Below the pieces are notes generated by a model. It was not told where the DNA came from, searched no databases, and saw nothing but the letters and a program-made list of their open reading frames with translations. Shown in pieces: positions 32,329 to 42,583 of a DNA stretch of 64,000 nt (the stretch's first letter is position 1; the number at the start of each line of letters is the position of its first letter). Source of the stretch: Bolinopsis microptera (lineage: Eukaryota > Ctenophora > Tentaculata > Lobata > Bolinopsidae); the NCBI RefSeq assembly GCF_026151205.1, contig NC_087084.1, forward strand, positions 11,745,453 to 11,809,452, in the 5' to 3' direction. Both the position numbers and the translations under genes were made by a program.

Positions 32329-33496
32329 TTTTTCTTCGAATGGCCAGAGTTTGACCGCGTCACCACGAGTAACTTTGATTATATTTATAATTTAAGTATA
32401 TTTTAGTTAAATAAGTGCTTACGATCAAATTGAGATTAACTAAACAGAAAGTGTTTCAACAGCCAACATCAAAAAGTTTCGTGGCAAAACGAGGAACAAA
32501 GATCGAAAGTTAGATTTTGCTACAGTTTCTCTGTCGAGAGATGACACCTGTTGAGCGTGATTGTACGATTAGTTTTGATTGAACTGGTGAAAAACGAAAT
32601 GGCAACGATAACTGAATAGTGAATACTTATAGAGGATTTCATAGACCATATTGAATCTGTAAAAATCATGATTAGTCACCACCGCAGAGGATATTTAAAA
32701 ACCTTATAATCATATTTGTGACTCGTGATTGGAGTAATTCATCCGTAAATGCTAAATTTCATTCATTCCTTGTCCGACTTATTAAATCGTCTCATCTCAT
32801 CGGGTAATACCACTCACCTGACCCAGTGATTGTACCAGGCGTACCTCACTCCCTGGCAACAGCAAAACAAACCTATTCAACACCGAGACAGGAGTATTAC
32901 TCTAATAAATCAAACTAATAATCGAGTTCTTAGAAATCTCGAAAGTTGAATATTTGGTTTTGTTGGATCTGTGCCATGCAAAATGGTCCACAGGAACTCC
33001 CTCAGACCAAGCCCAAGCCAATTGAATTATTTACAAATTTAGCAACACGAAATTATCCAAGGGTATGAATACCAAGTTGGAATGACATCAACGACATCCT
33101 TACAAAGTTACAACAATACAACTATTACGATTCAAGTGTGGTAGTTATTCAGATGGAAGTTTTGGAGGAGAAGTATGCCAACGACGTGAAGAATAACGGT
33201 AGTCTATCGAAGCGTGAGAATTATTTAACGTTTTAATGTAATTTATTAATGTGGTTGAGTTTGTAATATTTATATTATATATAACATGATAATATTAAGT
33301 CCTAGTTAATTTGCAGTTCTTCATAGAATTTGGAGTGGAGTTGGGGATGGAATTTGTAATGCACGTAGAAGGGTCGAACTTCTTAGACGTCAATCTCACA
33401 AGTGAAATTCTGTACATAATTATAAACTTTAAAAGGTGAAATCATGAACAACTGTTTCAGTTTGGCAAATATCATACGTACAAGCAATAATAACTG
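32329..33496. other. Upstream of the secreted gene, no gene recognised
   Basis: The first few hundred bases should include its promoter and 5' UTR, but I see no clear TATA or initiator. Plus-strand text near 33000-33210 has short frames only. Confidence 0.4.
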
Positions 33497-33990
33497 GTAA
33501 CTCGGTAATCTGCCGATGCACATCTGGGGCACACCTCGGGCACACTCGGGCACACCTGGGGCACATCTCGGGCACATCTCGGGCAGAAAGCACACCTCGG
33601 GCACACCTCGGGCAGAACCGCCTGGGTGGTTTTGCCCAAGATGTGCCCGAGATATGCCCGAGATGTGCCCGAGATGTGCCCCAGGTGTGCCCCAGGTGTG
33701 CCCCAGGTGGTTCTGCCCGAGGTGTGCTTTTTGCCCGAGATGTGCCCGAGATGTGCCCCGGGTGTGCCCAAGTTCTTTTCCCAAGGTTTTCCAATTACCA
33801 TGCCCGAATTTTGCCCGAGATGTGCCCGAGGTGTGCCCGAGGTGTGCCCCAGGTGGTTCTGCCCAAGGTGTGCCCGAGGTGTGCTTTCTGCCCGAGATGT
33901 GCCCGAGGTGTGCCCGAGGTGTGCCCGAGTTTGTGCCCGAGGTGTGCCCGAGGTGTGCCCCAGATGTGCATCGGCAGATTACCGAATTAT
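33497..33990. mobile_element. GTGCCCGAGGT minisatellite element, locus 2 (both ends present)
   Basis: The left end is GGTAACTCGGTAATCTGCCG followed by ATGCACATCTGGGGCACACC. The right end is the inverse, GCATCGGCAGATTACCGAAT. Arms are 11-bp tandem units, with an orientation switch near 33620 and an internal unique phrase CCCAAGGTTTTCCAATTACC. This is the structure of foldback elements. All six frames are open because units lack stops; they are not genes. Confidence 0.85.
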
Positions 33991-34149
33991 CCACATAAAT
34001 TAAATAATAAATAATGTCAACATACACTGAGGAGTACCTAAAGTTGAGGACTGATGACAACCTTGGATTAGTCATATGGGACTAATGGATGAACTATCGG
34101 ATAAACTAATAACTTAAGGGGGGCACATACCATTCTCCTAAACAGATAC

Positions 34150-34560
34150 TGTGGCCTGGTGATGACGAGCTTGGGATCCTTTCCTTAAATATTAGCTCTA
34201 TTCAAAAAAATGTAAATCAAATTATCGACGACATTACCATGATTATGCGAAGTATGACATTATCAGCCTTAATGAAACCAATTGCAACATATCTAAAGTC
34301 TAAACTCGCAAACGATCTGAATGATTTACTTATCGAAGGTTTTCGTCCTCCAATTTACCAAGCCCCAATCAGAAAATCTTGCAAAGAAGGAGGCCTACTT
34401 ATGTCAACAAACGGGTATGTAGCTCCTCAGATGATATCGAAAACTTAACTATGCATCAATACCCGAGTTTGTCTAGTGAATTCCTGATCACTAAGATCCG
34501 ATCATGTAAAATGCTAAATAACACAGTTTTTTTAGTCAATGTTTACAAATCGTGACCTGC
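34150..34560 (+). pseudogene. LINE endonuclease (EEP) fragment
   Basis: Text split over shifted frames reads LGILSLNISSIQKNVNQIID, then YDIISLNETNCNI, NDLNDLLIEGFRPP and FLVNVYKS. SLN-IRSI, DII-LNET and NVYKSP are the hallmarks of the LINE apurinic-like endonuclease N-terminus. At least two frameshifts and a stop make it dead. No reverse transcriptase follows. Confidence 0.65.
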
Positions 34561-35088
34561 AATTCGTGACCTTAATTTACTCATCGGTAAGTTGAATTTC
34601 ATGACGATCAATAAATTAAATAAACGTGACCTCAGACCTGCAATTCACGACCTTGCAAGCCAATAGCTGTGAACTTGTGAGAGGAATCCTCTTCTTACAC
34701 AAATCTAATCAAATAAACTCATCAGACTGTTATGTTCACGCTCGGAATTTAGCAACCGGCCAGATATCCGGCTGAATCCGGATATCCGGCTGAATTCAAT
34801 ATCTGGTATGAAAAGTGGAGAAAAGTGGTTTTCAGAAAAACTGAAAAAATTTGTTCTTTTCGGTACTATTTTCGGTTCAAGTCATACTCGATACGTACCT
34901 CTCGTATCGAGATTCGAGAGCTCCCGTTTCCGAGCTCGTGTTGCCAAAGGGGAGGCCAGCCTTCCGAGATCGCATTACTAGGGGAAGCCTTGAGTCCAAA
35001 ATTGTGTATCGAGGGGTGGGTGCGGACTTTGAAAAACCGAAAAAATATTTTTGGTTAATAATGAACAGAGTTATAGTTAATAGTAGTA

Positions 35089-35873
35089 CAGTCAAATCCG
35101 TCTTAATTTAAGCCTTTGTCGGACAAAATTCGCAACAAAGCGATTTTAACGGGATATGGTCGGGAAAGGTCCCAGGAATCATTCCAGAGAGTTCCCAAAA
35201 TTTTCGACTTCATGAAAATCCACAATCACCACTTTTTTTACCACTTTGGTTTTCTGCAAATAAATTTTCAAAATTTTTATAAAAATTAGTTCAATATTTT
35301 TTTAAAAATTAGTTCAATATACGTGGAATGTAATTGTGAACATTTGTCACGAAAACATATTTTTGAAACATTTTAAAATTTACTAATTTAATTACTAATT
35401 GATTAATATAATATAATTAAATAATTACTTTTGAAAAAGTTGTTCAAAATATTGAAAGTGAAAATGTTCAAAAAATGTATTAAAAATTAAAATTAGTTTA
35501 TCAGACGTTTTACGTAATTATAAACATTTTTTTATCAGACTATATTTTTGAAATATTTGGAAAAAAATTACTAATAGTAATTATTTAATCAATTAATTAA
35601 ATAATTTCTTTATTAAAAGTTGTTAAAAAAAGTTGTTCTTCTTTGTTTTCTAAACACAATGCTTTAAACTAGAATCTTCTAGGATATTCAGAACGTGACT
35701 TATTTGCGGAAAAGCAAAGTGGTAAAAAGGTGGTAAAAAAGTGGCAATTGTGGATTTGCTGAAGTCGAAAATTTTGGGAACTCTCTGGAATGATTTCTGG
35801 TGCCTGTCCCGACCATATCCCGTTAAAATCGCTTTGTTGCGAATTTTGTCCGACAAAAAGACGGATTTGACTG
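35089..35873. mobile_element. CAGTCAAATCCGTC MITE, TA-flanked
   Basis: The ends CAGTCAAATCCGTC and GACGGATTTGACTG are inverses, flanked by TA. Arms are largely complementary (TTGTCGGACAAAATTCGCAA both sides). It is a short relative of the 48824-52216 element. Sharing TA duplication and CAGT ends fits the Tc1/mariner/pogo superfamily. Confidence 0.8.
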
Positions 35874-36315
35874 TACTACTATAACTATAGCATGAAACGT
35901 GGAGAAAAGTGGTTTTTGGCCCCTTGCACAGATTTTATGTGGCGGCGATGGCCCCCTGGCCCCCTCCCCCCTCTTCCTACACCCCTGTCAAAAACAATTA
36001 AAAAACTGCTTGATCAGATACGACAGTTGCACCCAATCGATATATTGAAATCCCTCCAATTATAATAAAAGCAAACTTTATTCAATAAAAAATCGTACGA
36101 TCATAACGATGGACGCGAAGCTACGGAGAATTAATAGTTAGGTACCTATCTTTACCCTAGCAGAAACTCACAAAGTGAGTTATCGAGGATAATATGCGAT
36201 TATTCAGGAATATATGCATTCTTCAGAGCGGACTGTAATATATATATAATATAATTGTGGGTGGCACTGGCGTCGTCTGCTTACAGTGCTCAATCGGCAA
36301 GCCGAGAGCTAGATA

Positions 36316-36622
36316 CAAAATGAAACGACCGGTTGAGTCAGACAAATGTTTCAATCATGATACAAAACCATGATATCATCAGTGACAACTGAGGTATAGG
36401 AACTAAAATCAAAATTACAAAGCTAAAATTTAACATAAACAATCACTCGTGAAACAATACTAGGGGTGGTAGTATTGTTTCACGAGTGATTGTTTATGTT
36501 AAATTTTAGCTTTGTAATTTTGATTTTAGTTCCTATACCTCAGTTGTCACTGATGATATCATGGTTTTGTATCATGATTGAAACATTTGTCTGACTCAAC
36601 CGGTCGTTTCATTTTGTATATA
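36316..36622. repeat. Near-perfect 150-bp palindrome with a ~7-nt loop
   Basis: ACAAAATGAAACGACCGGTT onwards to AACAATACTA reads back as its inverse from TAGTATTGTT to 36622, with GGGGTGG between. No coding content. Confidence 0.85.
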
Positions 36623-36728
36623 TAATATATATATGTAATATAAATATAATACAGGGAACACAGTATTCGTCCGAATTTCATTTTTAGATTTTGCACATTT
36701 AATTATATAATGTAATTTTACTCCCTCC

Positions 36729-37262
36729 AAACGTTTATGGGAATCGTGCAGAAAGCCCAATAACGGTATCCTAGCACCCTGTCACGTGATTAGCGATTAG
36801 GTAATCATTGATTACCCAATCAAATCTAGAACCTTCTACGACATTCAGATTCAGAAGTCGTTTTATTAGCGGAGATTCAATGCGGTAAAAAAGTGGGAAA
36901 TAGTGGCTATTCTTTAAAAATTTCGAGAATTGTACTAGTCCAAAATATTGAAAGTGAAAATGTTCACAAAATTTATTAAAATTAGTTCATCATACGTTTT
37001 ACGTAATTATAAACATTTTTTATCAGACTATATTTTTGAAATATTTGGAAAAAATTTCTAATAGTAATTATTTAATCGATTAATTAAATAATTTCTTTAT
37101 TAAAAGTCGTTAAAAAAAGTTTTTCTTCTTTGTTTTCTAACGCACACTGCTTTAAACTAGAATCTTTTTAGATATTCAGAAGTTGACTTATTTGCGGAAA
37201 ATCAATGTGGTAAAAAGGTGGTAAACAAGACGTGGTAATTGTGGATTTTGCAAACACATTTG
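36729..37262. mobile_element. Fragment of the CAGTCAAATCCGTC element family
   Basis: The stretch around 36740-36820 (AATCGTGCAGAAAGCCCAAT) is the inverse of 50195-50290 in the large element. The 36820-37260 part matches the ACCTTCTA-CGACATTCAG... subterminal region near 49310 and 51680. Confidence 0.6.
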
Positions 37263-37460
37263 AAAAGCACAAGAATAATGCAAAATATTGAGGGGTCCGG
37301 TTAAGCTAAGTTAGGGATAATATATAGTGATATATACCCCCGAATGTCTATACTATATGTTATGAACATAATAACCTGGGGTCCCCAGATAATGGCAGTA
37401 TTTGAGTTGGTTTACTGATCCTTATCATATCATATCTGTGTTTAAAAAATATATATTTTT

Positions 37461-37745
37461 CGGTAATCTGCCGATGCACATCTGGGGCACACCTCGGGCA
37501 CACCTGGGGCACAAACTCGGGCACACCTCGGGCACACCTAGCGGCACAAACTCGTGCACACCTCGGGCACACCTGGCGCACAAAGCACACCTCGGGCACA
37601 CCTCGGGCAGAACCACCTGGGCACATCTCGGGCACACCTCGGGCACACCTCGGGCAGAACCACTTGGGCACATCTCGGGCACACCTCGGGCAGAACCACC
37701 TGGGGCACATCTCGGGCAAAACCACCTGGGGCACGGTCATTCGGG
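37461..37745. mobile_element. GTGCCCGAGGT minisatellite element, locus 3 (one end)
   Basis: The left end CGGTAATCTGCCGATGCACA is followed by about 22 units all in CTCGGGCACACC orientation. It stops at CACGGTCATTCGGGCAATAT without a second terminal repeat. Confidence 0.8.
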
Positions 37746-38011
37746 CAATATGAATTATGGCTAGGCTACTAACCTCAATGATATCATTTACTACCTACTT
37801 ATATTTGCGATAGTATTATACTAGTATTATACTATCGCAATATAATATATATGAGCAATATAATTTTCAGAGACACATATCTAATATATTTATTAACGAA
37901 CAAGTGAAAAACACGATTGAACTGTCCATAACTGTACATAATAATTTCATTAAACTGTAAGCAATATATTACATAATCAATCTGTATATTTACAAAACTA
38001 TTAAACACATT

Positions 38012-38398
38012 CTAATCAAAAATCCTACGCATCAACTGCGGGAGCTCCTGGTTAAAATATCTTCTGACGGAAGGGCCGGAGCGGGTCAGGTGGTTCCTTC
38101 TCAGCCAGAGGGCGATGAAGAGGGCTGAGGAGTCTCTTCGCGTCCTGTCATGTCCTCGTAGCATATGCCTCTTGGCGTGAAACCACATGCCCTCACATGT
38201 ATTCGTATGAACACCGGTGACGGGGTCGACGAAGCCTCTGCTGTGGTTTACGACCAAGTGGGTGTAGCCGTGGTGTCGGAGGGCGTTGTACCCCTTCCAC
38301 TTGTCGGTAAGGATGATAGTCCCAGGAGTGACGAGTTGCTTGATTAGACGAAGAAGAGTGTGGTGGTTCAGTTTGTTGTCTGTGCACTCCACCAAGAA
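38012..38398 (-). pseudogene. Merlin/ISXO2-like DDE transposase, C-terminal half
   Basis: The minus frame reads FLVECTDNKLNHHTLLRLIK, GTIILTDKWKGYNAL, then VDPVTGVHTNTCEGMW and FHAKRHMLRG to a stop at 38012. TD-x-W/GY and H-TN-x-EG-W-x-K are the conserved ISXO2/IS1595-type blocks of Merlin transposases, including the second acidic residue (TD) and the final E. The N-terminal half is absent. The frame runs straight into minisatellite at 38399, so the gene was broken by that element or by deletion. Confidence 0.75.
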
Positions 38399-38951
38399 GG
38401 TGGTGCCCCAGGTGGTTCTGCCTGAGGTGTGCCCGAGGTGTGCTTTGTGCCCGAGGTGTGCCCGAGGTATGCCCGAGGTGTGCCCGAGGTGTGCCCCAGG
38501 TGTGCCCGAGGTGTGCCCCAGATATACCCGAGATGTGCCCGAGATGTGCCCCGGGTGTGCCCAGGTTGTTTTCCCAAGGTTTCCCAATTACCATGCCCGA
38601 GGTGTGCCCGAGGTGTGCCCCAGGTGGTTCTGCCCGAGGTGTGCCCGAGGTGTGCTTTGTGCCCCAGGTATGCCCCAGGTGTGCCCGAGGTGTGCCCCAG
38701 GTGTGCCCGAGGTGTGCCCCAGATATACCCGAGATGTGCCCGAGATGTGCCCCGGGTGTGCCCAGGTTGTTTTCCCAAGGTTTCCCAATTACCATGCCCG
38801 AGGTGTGCCCGAGGTGTGCCCCAGGTGGTTCTGCCCGAGGTGTGCCCGAGGTGTGCTTTGTGCCCCAGGTATGCCCCAGGTGTGCCCGAGTTTGTGCCCC
38901 AGGTGTGCCCGAGGTGTGCCCCAGATGTGCATCGGCAGATTACCGAGTTAC
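38399..38951. mobile_element. GTGCCCGAGGT minisatellite element, locus 4
   Basis: Units run in one orientation from the Merlin junction (GGTGCCCCAGGTGGTTCTGC) to the terminal GCATCGGCAGATTACCGAGT. A block of about 192 bp that includes CCCAAGGTTTCCCAATTACC is present twice, so the array has higher-order repeats. Confidence 0.85.
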
Positions 38952-39474
38952 CGTGGAGTGATCTCATTTCATACTAATTCTCATCGTTTTTACCATATTA
39001 AGCTATATCCCTCCAATGGATCCTCTCGTAAAAGTTAAAATACCTCGTTTCAAGTTCAACAGTTTTTTCTGGTATGATCCGAGCGTGAACATAACAGTAG
39101 GATGATTTTATTTGATTAGATCTGTGTATGTAGAGGATTCCTCTCACATGAACTTGAAGGTATATTAGAGTATTAGTATTGCAGCTGCGGGTAATGTTCT
39201 ATGTACATTATAGTATTATTACCTAGCATATAATATAAGTTACCAGTCTAGGCCAGATAATAAAAATATGCAATGATCGTCATGTCTCATGAAGATCAAA
39301 TTACCGATGAGTAAATTAAGACTGACACTGGATAGTTTTGTCATTATTTGAATAAACTCCACGTATTGTGATTTATATCATATGTAGTTCTTGTACGCAT
39401 AATTTATTTCTAGGAATATTTTTACAAATTTGTACTAGCAATATTGAGTGATTCGAGTGATTCAAGTGATTTAA

Positions 39475-39963
39475 GGTTCACCCTGATTTTTTTTGCGATT
39501 ATTTGAACACAGAATCCACAGTTAGGTATATATTGAGATGATATTCATAGAGAATGTGTAGTATAGGCTTACCTTTCATATAAAGTTGGTTCCATTCAAA
39601 AATACTGATATTTGACAAATAAATGCGCCAAAATCTATCAAAATTGGTGCGTATGCCCAAATATGGTCATATGGTTTTTGGCTCATAACTCAGCCACTTT
39701 TTGTCCAATCTTGATAAAAATTCATATACAAGTTCAGGGAACCACTAGCTACAAGTAGAGCACCTAAAATCTCAGTTTTGGGCATTTTCAGGGTATTTGG
39801 CTAAATTGGGCCTAATTTGGACAAAATATGGGCGTGGCTGCCCCGCGGGCACCGTTTGGCGGTTGGGGTCCGGGACCCCCTCAAAAGTTTGGTCACCGTT
39901 TTTAGTTTGTTGGTCAACTGCTATCTCGAAAACAAGTTTCACAAAAAATCAGGGTGAACCCCC
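39475..39963. mobile_element. GGTTCACCCTGA-ended MITE
   Basis: It starts after TTAA with GGTTCACCCTGATTTTTTTT and ends AAAAAATCAGGGTGAACC. It is a short relative of the 40338-44768 element (shared CCCCGCGGGCACCGTTTGGC block). A right-side TTAA is not seen. Confidence 0.65.
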
Positions 39964-40054
39964 AAACACCTAAGAACTGGCTATGGGCCACAAAAAATAG
40001 AAAATTTGTACCTGGGAGGATATTTTAAACTTTATGGATTTGGGCCTACATATA

Positions 40055-40171
40055 TTATCGGTCATAATTATCACAGACATTACGTTCACTCTAAAGACCT
40101 TAGCGTGAATAATTATGTACGTAACATTCGGCCCGTGAAAAGTTGTCCGTAATAATTATGACCGATAAGGT
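40055..40171. mobile_element. 117-bp MITE related to the pogo-like ends
   Basis: The ends TTATCGGTCATAATTATCAC and GTAATAATTATGACCGATAA are inverted and imperfect. TTATCGG resembles the ends of the pogo-like family at 20051/30620. Confidence 0.6.
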
Positions 40172-41924
40172 AATTACATTAACACAGTTGCACTCGGTTA
40201 CAATGACCCTGTTATCACATCACATGGTGACATGTGTCACCTTGGTAACATAATACTACAAGACAATACCGCACCTATATATAGGTGCGAAATGAAGTTG
40301 ACACTCACAGTTAGGGTGAAGAGCAGGTTTAGTTTAAGGGGGGGGGGGGGGGGGGGGGGTTCACCCTGATTTTTTTGTGAAACTTGGTTTCGAGATAGTA
40401 GTTGACCAACAAACTAGAACCGGTGACCGAACTTTTGAAGGGGTCCTAGACCCCAACCGCCAAACGGTGCCCGCGGGGCAGCCACGCCCATATTTGGTCC
40501 AAATTAGGTCCAATTTAGCCAAATAGCCTGAACATGCCCAAAAACCAGATTTTAGGTGCTTTACTTGTAGTTAGTGGTCCCCTGAACTCGTATAAGAATT
40601 TTCATTAATAGTAAGGGGAAAAGTGGCATTCCGTTGGATTTACATGTTCACAAGGATTTAGCAACGGAATATGGTAGTTAGAACCCCTACGAACATAATT
40701 AGACTTGTCACCAATTTTGTATCTCGACAGAAACACCACTTTTTACCACTTTTTACCACCTTTGTACCACCTTTCTGGTTTGCCAAATATCTTTAGTTGT
40801 GAACGTCGTAGAAGGCTGGAAATTAACCTAGAATGTTTATCTTATCAAGGAGTAAAACTTTTGTACAAAAAATTTTTACATCGGACAATCAGCTAATTGG
40901 ATAATTACCAATTAGTTAATTACCAAAAAAAGTGAAAAATTTTTATTGGCTCAAAATGATTAAAATCGTTTGAAACACGGAGAAATGTAGTTTTTAGAAA
41001 AACTTCAAAACTTTTTCACTTACAAATTTTTTTCGAGACTTGGAAAAATTTCGAAAATTTGAAGAAAAAAAAATTTCCGCCAAAAGTGATAAAATTGCAT
41101 GAAACGTGGATAAAAATGCTTTGCAGAAAAACTTCGAACCTTTTTAGATTGGGGAATACTAAAATCATCAATATTTGAAGTTGGAGTTCAGTAAATCTCG
41201 GCATATTTTAGTAATTAGGAATAGCTTAGCGGAAAGGGCTGAACCTGAAAAACGTTAACCACACAATATTAGAGTTTCATAACTAATTACAATACAGCTT
41301 TATCAAATTCCACATAAAGAAACAGCACAAAAGGACCGTTTAAGATCGAACCAATTTTACCTGCTGTATACTATCATTTTATTGATTTCAATGATCAAAA
41401 CTTCTCTGTACCGTCAATCTTGCCAATCTATACCAGGTATCTGAATGTACCGGACCTCTTCTTTGCCTCTATAACAATTAGACCCAGTTGTGCAAGAAAT
41501 GCGATTTCTCACAGGGGCTTCTTTTAACTGTGCACCTTTTGTCACTCTCGCAAGAGGCCCGGTATTATAGGGGGGTATAGGAAGTGTAAATATACCTTCC
41601 ATCATCCACTGTGGCTTTTTTGTGTTGTGAATGCACATGCCGCTTCGTTTGCTATGCAAGATACCTCGAATAACCCGCATATGTCATTGCCAGGGTCGGG
41701 ACAGAGCTGGAGATAGCATTGAGAGGTTGCTAGAAATAGCTAGACTTAGAATAAACTGGTGGTAGCTGGGTGGTGCTAGCATGGAGGTAGCAGAACGTAG
41801 CTACACGGGGTTTCATTGGAGTTGGTTATTTTAATTGCCAAAGAGTGCCGGAACTAAAGTTACTTAAGATTGCAGTTTAGGGGCAGTGCAAACCACGGTG
41901 GAGTCAGGGACACAGAGCTACAGT

Positions 41925-42180
41925 GCAACAGTGCAGGAGTACTGCAAAAGAACAATGCAAGTGATACAGTCTGCAACAGTAAAACGCCGAAGAAGGAGAT
42001 AAGATTGTGGCTGCAGAAGAGGAGAAGAGCAGGAACCTGATTGTGTTTGGGTTGAAAGAAGAGGAGGAAGAAGAGATTCCTGCTCTGGTAACTGCATTTT
42101 TGGAAGAGGTGGGGTGAGAACTTAATTCCAAGCGACACGGTGGGCTGGAACCAATCAGGTACAGCTATCTGACCTATCAA
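41925..42180 (+). pseudogene. LINE ORF1-like scrap
   Basis: The plus frame contains SRNLIVFGLKEEEEEEIPAL and then a stop. N-x-IVFGL-x-E is the start of the conserved domain in many CR1/L2-type ORF1 proteins; compare NAIIYGLSESENEQ at 61177. Short and degenerate. Confidence 0.45.
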
Positions 42181-42202
42181 GATCACCGTCCTGAGCTTTG
42201 TA

Positions 42203-42583
42203 CCGCTACAATTGACCCCCTAACAATTGACCCCCCGACAATTGACCCCCTATGTAATTACACTGGCGTCAATTGTCGCAAAATCTAGGGCTTAGTACGA
42301 CAATTGACCCCCCATGTAATTACACTGGAGTCAATTGATCGGGTTAGGGTCAGGGTCCTGGGTCAGGGTTAGGGTTAGGGTTAGGGTTAGGGTTAGGGTT
42401 AGGGTTAGGGTTAGGGTCCTGGGTCAGGGTCAGGGTCAGGGTCAGGGTCAGGGTCAGGGTCAGGGTCAGGGTCAGGGTCAGGGTCAGGGTCAGGATTAAT
42501 TGTATTAAATTATATTTCCGGGGGTCAATTGTCGGAGGTCAATTGTCGGGGGTCAATTGTCGGGGGGTCAATTGTCGCCCACC
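42203..42583. mobile_element. Foldback-like element with GACAATTGACCCCC ends and telomere-like core
   Basis: The left end has three to four tandem ACAATTGACCCCC units and the right end four inverse GGTCAATTGTCGG units. The core is (GGGTTA)n then (GGGTCA)n at about 42344-42494. It is the same architecture as 60112-60668. Confidence 0.75.

Noticed and set aside
34825-35111. 77- and 86-codon frames near 34.9 kb
   Set aside because: They overlap repeat DNA and each other, with no recognisable motif.
30834-38967. Many frames reading PRCARGVPEVCPRCA or GAHLGHTSGT at loci 30.9, 33.5, 37.5, 38.4 and 58.7 kb
   Set aside because: The 11-bp GTGCCCGAGGT minisatellite has no stop in any frame, so all six frames stay open. 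The same text occurs in mobile elements.
42342-42494. True telomere
   Set aside because: Short, degenerate to GGGTCA, and flanked by the inverted ends of a repeated element, so it is interstitial.
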